From: Dirofilaria immitis
Taxonomy: Eukaryota > Nematoda > Chromadorea > Rhabditida > Onchocercidae
Assembly (NCBI GenBank): GCA_024305405.1
Contig: JAKNDB010000092.1
Location: 1,767,501-1,831,500, forward strand
Reading direction: 5' to 3'
DNA: 64,000 bases
Shown here: positions 1 to 11,678 of the stretch, piece after piece
Layout: each line of letters starts with the position of its first letter
How positions within the stretch are numbered: position 1 is the first letter of the stretch
Made by a program: the position numbers and the translations under genes
The notes under the pieces: generated by a model
Database searches by the model: none
The model's input: only the letters and a program-made list of their open reading frames with translations
What the model was told of the DNA's origin: nothing

Positions 1-2180
1 CTAAACGATGATACTCTCTAAATTTCAGTAATATCTGCAATGTTGACATTCTCAAACTGTCATGGTATAATTTCTCAGTCGTGCGCTTTCTCCAATTATC
101 GAAATCCAAGACAATCTCACGAAGAATCGTTTCTGTATGTAACATATAACTTTCTAAACAGATATCGGGTCAGACAGTTTTTCGAATAATATATGTAATA
201 TAAACTGCATTGATTTTAGATAGTTATATTAGCGAGGAATTAATTTCAGTAAGTTTAATAATTCTCGAATCTTTCAGTTTGACGGCGCTGTCTACATCAT
301 TACTTTGTGAAGCCAATGCTGATGAGCGAATTGTTTGCCCACTTCTAACTTATCTGTTGAAGAAAACAGCGACAGATATGGATACACGATTTCCAATAGA
401 CTACTTTCTGGATCTTATGGATTTAGTAAGCTAATTATGACTCATTTTTTCATTTTCTTTCTTTTTTCCAAATCGATCAATTTCTTTCTGCTTTTTACTT
501 CCTTTACTTTTTTTTAACATGATTCGTAAAGGCAAATTATTGCTTCCTTCACAATTTTTTTAATTTCATGTTTTTCAATTTTTATTTTCTATATGATTTT
601 TACAGATAACGATAGAAGATAAGTATTGGTTTACTAAAGCAATGGTAAATCAGTTGTCTTCCGATTGTATCGTATATCATTGTGCGGTAATAAATTTTAA
701 AATTTTCCATTACATTCAATTTTCAAAATATCTTGAGGGAACATCTTATTATTTGATAAACTCACAGCAAAATTAGCAGCAAAAATTTCAAGTATTTATA
801 GCGTAATGACCGTATTTGGATTAATTTACGCAAGAGTTTCTTCAATCTCTCAGATCGTACCACATTGGATATACGTACTGTGGCGGCATTGGCATTCATG
901 GCACCACGATCTGTGAGCAGTATCATGCGAATTAAATTATACTCTACTGCAAAAGGTTCTTTATGAGATTATTTTGGATTTCGTGCAATTACTAAATCAA
1001 GAAAATGGGAAATCCCAGTATATGTTTTCGTGGAACTGATGTGTAATGTGAAATTGTACATGATAAGTTTATGGAAATTCATGGAAAGATGCCATTTGCA
1101 TTATAGACTTCTTCGATTTGAATAATTATTATAAATGAAAATCAATAGAATTTTGAAATTACAAATTTCCCAGCATATTCAGTGTACTACTGCAGACGGT
1201 GTGCTTCCGTATTGGACAACAAAAAAATGTCAAATAATGACTCACTGCTGGCAAAACGATCTGGATTTGACGATTATATGAAACGTCGAATTGTCATGGT
1301 TATTTACTACTCATTATTTCCATAAAGAAAAATCTCTGAACAATATTTCGTATGATTTGGAATTTCCTCTGAATTTATAGTAAATTATAGAAGATGATTC
1401 AAATTTCTTGAAGAACTTTTATATACTCAGAATTTAAAACTTCTATGGTCTTGTAAGATGGAGGTATAATGTATTCCAATAAGATAGAAACATGTTAAGA
1501 AGCATAATTTTTACATTAATGTTTACTCGATTAAATTTTAAAGATTTAGATCTATTAAGACATTATGGTAGTCTTGCCCGTACTAGAAATTTTAGTAACA
1601 ATTTCAATCATTTCTTTAATTTTTCTCATATTTTGAGAGTGGTGATTTGTTCGTCAATTCGCTAGGTTTATTGGCGTTTGTAAGTCGCAAAGTAGATCCG
1701 ATGCTTCCTCTAATTGAACTCGATCTGTTGGCTGACTGGATCTACGAGCAATTAAACGAAGATGGCCAAACTCCGTCTGCATTAGTTTGCAGTTTTTTTT
1801 TTTTGATTTAATTCAAAGTAATGAGACGAGGAATAAATTTTTTTGAATATCTTTTTTTGCTACAAATTTCAATTTAAAAGAAAAAATAATTTCAGGATGC
1901 ATATTTTGCAAATCGAGCAATTTATGAATATCGATTGCATAAAATAAATCGACAAAATAGTAATGATGATCGAATAGTAACGGTTCTTTGTAAACAATGC
2001 AAACTGACCACGCACAATGTAACTGTTATACCGACCGTTTTTCATGTAAGTATCATAGTATATTATATTTGTATCATGTTCAATTACTGCTACTGTAGTA
2101 TATTTTGCAACTATAATAATATTACTGTAGTTAGTGTGATTAGAGCTGCTTTATTTTTTTCTCTCTCTTTTCTTTTTCCC

Positions 2181-2211
<31 letters not shown>

Positions 2212-5073
2212 ATAAATTCCTCTTATTTTTAACTATTCCTATATTTTAGATATCATTTTTTATTTCTGTCTTAAAATTTTCATTTCTTAATCTCTTACAG
2301 AGATTCTTCAGTTTCATAAATTAAAGTCATTAGATATTAGCACTCTATTACATCGACTAGCTTTAAATATTAAAAAAGAAATTATCATTATTCTCCAAAT
2401 ATACATTGAAATAGATGATCGATTTAAATCAAATTTTCGTTACTTTATATGGTCGTATATGCTATCTATGACGCTGTTACTGCATTTACTTTTAACAATT
2501 ACCACATTAATACAATCAAATCAAATCAATCAATCATTACTGAGCATTCTTGACAATATTTTGACCAAGGTAAGTAATGAGTAAAACATATTAGTATATC
2601 AAAAATTCTAGTTACCAGTAACGGTGCGTAATATAACATTAATAACGGAAGGAGATGCAAAAGTTCGTACAAGAATTCGAGTTCTAACTACAAAAAGAAT
2701 GCGATTGCGCCGTGCTTTAGAGCAAAACGATTTGTACCCCACAAAGATCACTGTAATACAAAATATGGTTAGTCCGGGAATCATTCAACAAGAAGTATGT
2801 TTAAAGTAAGTATATTTGAATTGAAGAACTGTCTCTTAAATTCTGTTGGAATTTTGAAGAAATTTGTTACAATCAAAACGTTCTTGCAGGAAGAGAATAT
2901 TTGAATCTAGAAAAAAAAATAGAAATTACGTCATTATTTCCTCTCTATCTCGGATCGAATCTAAGAATGGCAAAAAAAAACGCGTGAAAATATTACAGTG
3001 ATTAATAATGCTTGAAGATATTACAATGATTAGTACATTAATGAAAGTTCCAAATAAAATATTAGTTTTAGGATTCTAATATCACAAATTGAGTCATTGG
3101 AAGTAACGCATGGTCTTTTTACCGGTTTTACATCCCGAGACAGTTTTTTCAAGATTCTCCAGGTTAAATGTCATAACGTATAGAATTTTCAATTGAAAAT
3201 ACAAATGATTGCAAAGAAATTATTTCCCATTAAGTTATTTATTATTTGTTGGCATTAACGAGAATATAGTTGGTCGGTAAACTTAAACTATTCAATCCAT
3301 CAATCAGCAATAATCCTAAGAAACGAAAATTGAAATCAGGAATTCAAGTGTTATAAAATTCATAATTTCGAATTCTGACAATTACTTTTCTTATCGATCT
3401 GTTGTAGAACACAAGTATACATGGAGTTCGCCTCTTGGATGACATTACGTTCAGCAATTATGCTATTCACTTTGTTCTCATTGGTGTAAGCCTTTTCAAG
3501 AATTTCTTTTTAGTAGTTGTATTATTTTTCAGGTTAGCTTCAATGAATGTGCGAGGGAACTAGACAATTTATCTAAATTTTATTAATTCTAGTTGAAAAC
3601 GAAAATTCCGCTTTGTTACGAACTTAAAATAACAGAACCGAGATACATATATGAGCCAAATCAATTGGCTCCCGTTGCAATTACTGTTCGACATCCTCTT
3701 TATGGTTAGCTCCGTTCTTTCAACCAACGTTATGCCTGGCTCATTTATTGCAAATTCTATCTAACAATATTTTTAGATCTCATTTTTTTAAGCCTAAATT
3801 ATTCATGAGACTTTTGAAATTTGTTGCATTTTAGGAAAAAAATTCTTTTTCGATCAAAATTTGTGATTCATGTTTCTATTAATTCATAAAGTAATCAAAT
3901 ATGATAAAATGACGAAAAGTATTGCATTGTAAGAACTTTTGACAAATCATACACAATAGCAGAAAATGAAATGGTTAATTGAAAGATAAATTTGCAGATG
4001 TAATCGGTCAAGAGTTAATTACTTATACGGAAAGATTCAAGCGATCAATTCTCGAGGAAACTATCGATATCGTATGTTGGGATGGGAGTTGTTCATGTGC
4101 TGAGGCTAGCTGCACAGTTCGGTGCTCACAATGTAAAAGTATTACAAAAGAACATTTGCAACATGAATTATGTTCAGAAAACACGTTTGGTTTGTCTAAT
4201 TTTTCTTTTCAAAGTTAATTTTTTACTTACATGCCTCTTTCTGGTATGATCGTAATCATATTAGCAGGTTATCTCGAACCGACAAACTCAAAAGCTGGCA
4301 TTCTGTTAGAATAAATTAATTAAATATTTAGCAGCAACAGTGGAAGTAGAAAGCTATCGGACTGAGAACTTTAATGATTCGGTATATTTCATCATCGAAG
4401 TATCACCGAAGCACTGGAAGCAAAACAATATGAAAACAGTTTTGCAGAAACCTGGTAATATTGTCTGAATCTGATTTATTTATGTTGAAGAGATTCTTTA
4501 TTTAAATTGCCACAAAAAATAGGTTTTAATTTTTTTGTTTAGATGAAATACAAGCTGCTAAGTCCTTCAAAAAAAGTAATAAAGAATAGTGGGAAATGCA
4601 AAAGTTTTGGTTGATATTCATATTTGGACTTCATTATAGCAGTTCCTAACTTCAAAATGATACATTAATGTTTGCGAAGTTATCTTAATCTGAATTAAGT
4701 GAAAAAGTTGCTCGAAACATTAAAAAAGTCCATTTCTTTATAGCGATTTTGCAGATCGAATTGAGCTGTGGTTGAGAACATGTAATATTCGATGTGCAGA
4801 ACCGAAAATCAGAGAAACTTATTATTTTAGTGGCAACATTAATGGAATTGTAGTAGATTTTAATACTAGGTATTCTCTTTATACAATTTTACTTATTTGC
4901 TGAATAACTCTAAGTTTCAAATTTTATTTGTTTTATAAAATCTCATGTTAGATATCGAAATGTTTTGAAGGATGCATTACGTATTGCGAGATGATGATCG
5001 ATGGGAGTTGGCCAATGAAGAGTGTGGACATTTGTTTAGCTATCTAATTACCAGTCGGCCATGTATTCTTTGA
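1..5073 (+). CDS. Thioester-containing protein (alpha-2-macroglobulin/complement family), 3' part
   Basis: Partial multi-exon gene; the N-terminal domains and thioester motif lie upstream of the window. Readable exons include about 227-425 (SLTALSTSLL), 606-671, about 854-915 (LDIRTVAALAFMAP), about 1660-1785 (LADWIYEQLNEDG), 1896-2045 (DAYFANRAIYEY), about 2612-2805 (LPVTVRNITLITEG), about 3073-3163 (THGLFTGFTS), about 3413-3490, 3594-3700 (CYELKITEPRYIYEPNQL), about 3995-4190, 4333-4450 and 4745-4872, then 4971-5073. The order matches the end of the helical thioester domain, a CUB-like stretch, the receptor-binding MG8 domain (GFTS followed by LAPVAITVRHPLY, like complement MGFxPD and VKVYxYY), a Cys-rich link (CWDGSCSCAEASC) and an NTR/C345C domain ending CGHLFSYL..RPCIL. 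Family members are secreted innate-immune or protease-binding proteins. The last intron (4873-4970) was placed using the frame of the Cys-containing end. The join into the 854 exon does not keep phase as read. Confidence 0.8.
2159..2212. repeat. CT-rich microsatellite
   Basis: A pyrimidine tract of mostly CT dinucleotides, interrupted by a few CCC and TTT steps, inside an intron of the thioester protein gene. It gives a spurious Ser/Leu-rich reading frame. Confidence 0.9.
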
Positions 5074-6292
5074 TTAAACTTAATTGCTCCGTTAAATTTT
5101 GTGAGATTTCCTCGTTCCCTCTCCATTGCGAATTGCCTTTTAAAAATTACATAGTTGCTGGAAGAAGCCCTTTCAATCTTTTTAGTAGTTCCGAAAGCTC
5201 AAGAGTGAGTCAAAATACTTGCAAGATAGAAAAAGTATAAATGCACCTTTTTCAGTATAATTTGCATCTCAGATTTATCACCAAAATTCTTTTTCCATTT
5301 CTTCAACTTCGACGAATGTGGTATAATAATCAAAAACCGTTCAATAAATGGATGTAAAAAATCGTTTCAGATTGCATTCTTAGGGTATTGAGATCAGTTA
5401 ACTCTTTCTAAAAGTTATTACTTTTAGAAAATCATTGGGAAGCATAGGTTCATAAGTGTGTGTATTTATGATGCATCGCGTCATAAAATGTATTTGATAA
5501 TATTAAAAAAATTGGAAAGATAAGTAGATGTATACTATTACAAGACAACCAAGGAAGTAAGTCAATAAAACAAGCGGTTAACTGTAATTTAAGGAAAAAA
5601 GAAGATTCAAGAATAACATAGAACCATTACTTTTAATTCTGCAAGTGATAATCTGTTTTGTATAAAGTGACTATTGAAATGCATAATGTGCATAAATCTT
5701 TATCAGGAATTAGTTTCATTTCGCATTCTGTTTAAATGAATCATGAAAGATAGTGATTTTGATTTTTAAAAAAGAAGATGCATCGAAAGGCATAAAAATA
5801 TAAAATTTAAATTAAACAATTTATTGAAACACCACAATCTCCTAAATTAATTTCATTAATTTCGATGAGAAGTTTTGCAAATGATTTGCATTTGGTACTT
5901 TTAAATTCAAGGGATTTCCGATTTGACTTAATCTCGGGCAGTAAAATCTCAAGTTTCTTCAATCCTACAGAAATTCCCCGTGTTAATAATATTTTGATAA
6001 TCCACACAGATAGACTCATTTTGCACTTCAATATATGCTTCAATTAATTTTTAGGACACTGTATTTAGAAAATTTACGCAAGAGAAAGTATCAGAAAAGG
6101 GAAATCATTGTTGCTTATTATTATTGTGTCTTTAGTTGCATATTAAAACGGGTGGACCCATTAAATAAGTTTTACTCAATATTCTGACAAATGAAAATTA
6201 ACAAGGACAACAATTAATCTGCCTCGGAGATAAACGATATTTCTTCTGCATTATTTTCGATTTTCAAAATACTTCATCGTCTCAGCAGACTA
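5074..6292. other. Convergent intergenic region
   Basis: It separates the plus-strand thioester gene from the minus-strand methyltransferase gene, so both genes end here and it should hold two 3' UTRs. A 78-codon minus frame (6043-5807, starting MKHILKCKMSLSVW) and an overlapping 60-codon plus frame are present. Neither matches a family I know or sits next to good splice signals, so I do not call them genes. Confidence 0.5.
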
Positions 6293-9200
6293 TTATTGTG
6301 GTGCATCTTGATGCTTCACTTTGTAAAGTGTCAACTTGACGCAGTCATTAAACAAATCTTGGTTAATGCCTGCGTGTCGTGCAGCAAGATGACTGGTTTC
6401 AATCTATAATTCAGTTGATTTCAAACAAATGTATCATTTTAAACTCGGGAATACCAATTAAATAAAAATTCAATAATGGAAATTCCCTTAATTAGAAAGA
6501 AAAACCATTATGTCGTTAGAAAAAGTTATAATGAATTGAACTGTGTTCGGCAGCAATATGATAATTTCAATGATTTCACTAAGTCCCATAATCTAAGTCG
6601 CATTTCTTGAAAACAAACGTGTATTACTTTGAAAGATAAAAAGCTTTTAGGTAAAGAAGTAAACAAAGCGAACGAAAAAATAAAAGCACTAAAGAAAAAT
6701 CAAGGTGGAGCAATTAAATTTTTTGAGTTTTTAATTTCTATCAATTGATTTGTAAAGATATGGAAAGGTCACAGAAAAATCGAAAAGGTAAAAGCTCTGA
6801 TCATGATCACCTCATTTTCAAGCCGAAATTCTAAATGGGATCATCTAATGAAGTCCAATCATTGCATCCATTAACTAAAATGAAATGCTTTAAATTCGTG
6901 CCTCGAATGTCAATATATTTGTAATACTTCCCTAAATTAATTTCTAATTTGTCGTATTCCATGCTAACATCATCAGACGTATCATTTACTATTGATAGTC
7001 CAAAGAAAATTTATTTTTATTTTCTTTGGCTATTGTGAATATGGAAAGAGAAAGTATATTTTATTTCGACGGGATAATTTCCGTCAGTAAATTATGTTTC
7101 CAGTAATTTATGCGAAGTTACACTCTTTCTAATATGGAGCTCAGTTTACAATGTTATGAATGATATCGGATGATTATTAAAACTTGAAGTCAATAAGGTT
7201 GTTCTACATTCTCTATGCTTCAACAACAATTATATTAATCACTATCCCGTGAAATTAGAATTCATAATGCTTATTGTCCTAATTCACTAGAAGTAGAGAT
7301 TCTCAATAATCATGAATCCTTAAGGAGAGATTTTTAACAATCTAAAAAGCAAATGCGAAAATAAACAAAAAGCAGGCCAAGAAAAAGAAAAAAGAAAGGT
7401 GATAAGAAAAACAAAGAAATCATTAATAGTGCTTAATATTTCTTGTTTTACAGATGATTGGGACCGAGATTTCTCGAGTCAATCAAAATAAGATTTGAAA
7501 CGCAATAATTTTAACTATATAATTTCTACAAGATTATTCGACTATTCATCTTTTCTTTACTATTAATATCCATACTGTTTTTATCACTGTTATTATTGTC
7601 ATGTTGTTTCAATCACATTAATTATTACCATTATTTCAGATATCCAAAATCATAAGTTCGATTATTTTTGATTAGTTTCATACTATTTTATGGATAACTT
7701 TTCTAAACTTGTTTGTAATAAAATGGTTTGTAAAATGCATGAAACTGTTTTCCAAGCGATTTTGGCTTTAATAAAAACAAAAATGTATAAATAAATAAGC
7801 ATGATGACGAATTAGATAATTATAGAGATAAATTTTAGTTTCCTATTATAAATTTTAGTTTCCTATTATAATAACAAAATCTATCTGATTTTAAATAAAA
7901 TTTAAATAAATTTCCATGAATGAAAAAACTAATGAGTACATAATGAATTCATGGAAGGATATACGTACTTTTTCAAGCCAGTCGGATATGCGGAATGAAA
8001 GCACTAAATGATCAGTGACTGCTTCAACAGCAGGATTTGATATGATTGCAGCACCAGGGCGTGTGGATTTACGTAGAAATTCCCAGCATTCTGTCTACAA
8101 ATTCAAAAATCTTCGAAAATATGGGCAGTATCTGTTTTACAACAAGATCTAAAAGGAGTATTTATATGAAAATCAAATATAGAAATGAATTTTGATTCAT
8201 AATATTACGACAATATATATTGACACAATTTTTCATTTTAAAAGAAAAATACTGCAAAGTTATGTAGATTTTTACCTGATCAGTAAGTGGAAGAAAGAAT
8301 GAAAATACATTGTGCAACACAACAACATCAGCAGCATTAATAACTTCAGCCTGTTTTCTAACATCGTCATTAATAACCTAGAACAAAACTTTAAAAATTC
8401 GAACAGAACATTACAAAATTTCCAATTTTCCAATTGTCTGACATTCTATTAAAAATCAAAAACATGATCTACACCAAAATTTAAAAATTTTTCTTTCCTT
8501 AAAGATGCGTTCTGAATAAATATATTGAATTTTTGCCTTTTGTTTCAGAAAAAAACAAATCATTAATTGTTTATTTTCCGTTTCAAAAAGCTAATAAATA
8601 ATATAACAGAATTGAACAAGCAATTGAGTAGTTGCTGCCAGCAATCCACACATACTGGGATAATACGAATAATTACAAAAGAAAGTGATATGAAGACATG
8701 TATATCGCTTTACAAGACATTAAAGCATAAAAACCATCACTGAAGAGTAAACTTTGTATTAATATGTCAGTAAGCCAATCGATTCAAGCAAGAAAAAAAT
8801 CAGCGAAAATTTATATTCACCCACTTTGATGTTTGCTTCCATCCCATTAATTTCGATTACTTTTTTTGCAGTTTACAAAAATCTTCATTCATTTCGATAC
8901 CGATAGCATTTACTAATCCATTACTGAAAGTAGATAAATTCTCCCAGAAATAAAAATTTGATTGACAAATCAATTTCTTAATTGCACTGGAAAAGAAACA
9001 GCTGAAAAAGAAGAGGAACATATAATCATCTCATAAAAACTTATATGAAATGAAAAGATTTATAATTGCTATAAAAACAAACCTGTAACTATAGATAGCA
9101 TATAACACGGCGCCCAATCTTGAACCAACATCAACAATTAACGTACCTTTCATACCTCTACTTAAAGGAACTAATACAGTGAATGCATACCGTAGCTATA

Positions 9201-10960
9201 AATTGTATAATTATTTTTCAAACTTCTCCTTCATGAAAATCTCAATAATACCTTTTATTATTTTTTTGTTTCTCATCAATCTTTCCCGAAGATCAAGAGA
9301 TTAATATGTTTTACTATTTTTATGTGCTTAAGTGCTTTCTGCGTAAAAAACTTATCGTTATATATAGAGTTCTACATAAACAGATAATAACAACGATGAA
9401 TGATAATTGAAAAGAATCCCATACATCTCGAGCTCTTATCTAACTTATATGAGCGTAGAACAAGAAGACAAAAGTACAGAAGTCTTACGGCTCTAAATAA
9501 ATGTATAACAATGTAATATCAAATTTCAAATTAATAGTTAATCGCACCTGATCGATACTTAATGAATGTGAGATAAATGTTAGAGGCATGATTTCTCTGC
9601 AACCGCATTGCGCACAATATTCTCGACTCAGTGTACCTCGATCCACTAATTCATCCACATCATCATCGTCGTATAGGAACGCATCGACATGCACCTATAT
9701 GTATCCCAAAGCATCATAAACTATTTTGAATGTTATTTCCAAAATTTATACATTCGATAAAAAAGTACTGTAGTATCACGATTACAGTCGGAATCTAAAC
9801 CACTCTGCGGCCAATACATTGTTTCAGAAGGTAATATCGCTATCGTTGGCAACTGAAAAAATTTACATACCAAATTCAAAATTAAAAATACAAAAACAAC
9901 ACGGTTCAAATAAATAGAGGAATTAATTTCGATTACAAAATCATCAATATTATCCAAGCAAATTATTAAAAATAATTTATTCGAGACAGATGACCCAATT
10001 TTTAATTTCGACAGTTTTTCAGTTTTTATTGAAAACTTCACTTGTTCAGAAAACGTGAAGCAAAAGAAAATGACGAGAAATAATTTTTAAATACCAAGAA
10101 ATAATCGTACACAAAGTTCTTAGAATATAAAACAAGATTTCAAATTTAGGATTTTACAATTTATATAAGATGACAGTGATATCAAGTTAAAATGCTGAGG
10201 ACGATATGATTTAGAAGCTTTATGCGTACGCAAGAAGAATTCAAAATCTATTTTCCACAGGAGGAGAGGAGGTAAAGAGTGAAGCAAGGTAGAAGTTTTT
10301 AACCACTTGAAATGCTAAATTTAAAAAATTAAGAGATATCTAACTCTCGTTCTCTCAAAAATATGCAAAGATGTCACAAAAACAATACCTCGCTTCTTAT
10401 ATCCATTGCTATCTTTCGTAACAAAATATCGCATTCCGAAGTAGATTCACTTTTGCCGCTAAATTCAACACTTTCATTCACTGTATGATCTGAATTAATT
10501 TAAGCTCAAATATATTTATAGCAAAAAATTACATGTGAAAAATTTTTTGACGTGCAGTTTATCGGAAACTTTAAAAATACTTTAAAAAAGTAAAAATGAT
10601 AAGCATACGTTTGCCATCCGATACGAAAAAACTTTCATTGATCCAACTAAGAAATTCCGCTACGCTCTTCGGCTCCACACGATTGAGCAAATTTTGGAAT
10701 TCTTGTTCCGCCTGTTCTATGTTCAAAAACATATTGGCCAATTCCATGCAGCCTGACTTGGAAATGAATTATTATATTTGTTCCATTTCTGAAGACAAAA
10801 TCCTTATAATCTTTTGCTTAGTAACCGATACATCACAAAGTTAGAAAACCTTTTTACAGCAGTTGAAGATGACGAGTCCTTACCAACAAAACATACTTTT
10901 TTCCAGCTGTCCAGCTCAAATTCGCAATCTGGTGCAAATAAGATAGTGTCGCTTCAATAC
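6293..10960 (-). CDS. Putative class I SAM-dependent methyltransferase, family not identified
   Basis: About nine minus-strand exons run from near 10960 to the stop at 6295-6293. In order they carry FELDSWKKVCFV (about 10910), a helical segment (ELANMFLNIEQAEQEF, VEPKSVAEFLSWINESFF, 10760-10610), CDILLRKIAMDIRSE (about 10400), ILPSETMYWPQSGLDSD (about 9820), HVDAFLYDDDDVDELVDRG plus YCAQCGCRE and LTFISHSLSIDQ (9694-9549), LIVDVGSRLGAVLY (about 9150), IGIEMNEDFCKLQ (about 8900), ADVVVLHNVFSFF (8379-8281), RPGAAIISNPA (about 8030) and a last exon with HLAARHAGINQDLF (about 6403-6293). VDVGSRLGAVLY looks like SAM motif I, GIEMNEDFC like motif II with its acidic residue, and ADVVVLHNVF like the strand-4 segment. 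The Cys cluster could bind metal. Substrate unknown. The first exon is unresolved: a frame from an ATG at 11040 (MRVCEIEYFAIAKFSC) does not join cleanly. The frame breaks at 8861-8867. Confidence 0.7.
7831..7870. repeat. 20-bp tandem duplication
   Basis: Two perfect copies of a 20-base unit (AATTTTAGTTTCCTATTATA) lie head to tail in the large last intron of the methyltransferase gene. No function is evident. Confidence 0.9.
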
Positions 10961-11040
10961 CCAATCTCACAGTGTGCGTTACAATGTTTTTCACACGAAA
11001 ATTTAGCAATAGCAAAATATTCTATTTCGCATACACGCAT

Positions 11041-11678
11041 GAAGAATGTGAAAAGATAATATTGAGCAAAGCATACTCTGTTTAGATGATATGTTAACTG
11101 CAATTAAAATATCAGATTTTATTTCAGTCACGCTAATGCACCAGAAATTCCAGAAAATTTTGCAAGAAAAACAACATAAAAACCTAGTACATATTTCTTC
11201 TAAAAGTAAAGCTTTGCAGGATTATCTTATTCTTATGACTGCTTCTTATTTCACTGATCCAATACAAATTACAGCGTAAATGCTATAAAATATTTATGAA
11301 GAGAATGATAGAAAAATCTTATTTTTATTATGTAATCTTAGACCAGAAATGTGGTCTACAAAAAGATTATATGAACAGAAATTTTTATAAAGAATTATTC
11401 GAATATTATTTCCAAAGCTATCAACCAATTTTTTTAACGAATCAGAAATCTTACTATGTGATTAAAAACAAAATCAAAAAGCATCTGAATTCCAAAAAAA
11501 AGAAAACTTTCAAAATTTGTTGAGATGTATAATCTCAACAAATTTTAAATTAATAAATTTGACAAATTCTGCGTTTCCCCAAGAAAATGCTTTCTTCACT
11601 GATCAAATTTCCAGTTCTGACTTATATCTTTATATATTCTTTTCCTTTCTTCTTATCTCAAATAGATTTTTTGAAACA
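11041..11678. other. Spacer between LCMT1 and the downstream methyltransferase gene
   Basis: About 0.6-0.7 kb, AT-rich. Several plus-strand frames of 60-77 codons occur, rich in Lys, Phe and Tyr, as expected by chance at this composition. The region should hold the 3' UTR of LCMT1 and possibly an upstream exon or trans-splice site of the next gene. I see no recognisable domain. Confidence 0.5.

Noticed and set aside
239..275. A 29-base stretch with perfect splice signals (GTAAGT to TTTCAG) inside the first readable exon of the thioester gene.
   Set aside because: Too short for a known nematode intron, and removing it would break the frame that continues into SLTALSTSLL. The TTTCAG may instead be the acceptor of a longer intron.
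1935..2249. A 104-codon plus frame reading through into a Phe/Leu/Ser-rich end.
   Set aside because: The first part is a real exon of the thioester gene; the rest reads through its intron, including the CT microsatellite.
2300..2571. A plus-strand frame of about 90 codons with no ATG, ending at a good GTAAGT donor, in an intron of the thioester gene.
   Set aside because: The flanking exons (PTVFH and LPVTVRNITL) join in phase without it, and its composition (Leu/Ile-rich) has no similarity to the family.
10596..10844. An 82-codon plus-strand frame.
   Set aside because: Antisense shadow of the methyltransferase exon encoding ELANMFLNIEQAEQEF on the minus strand.
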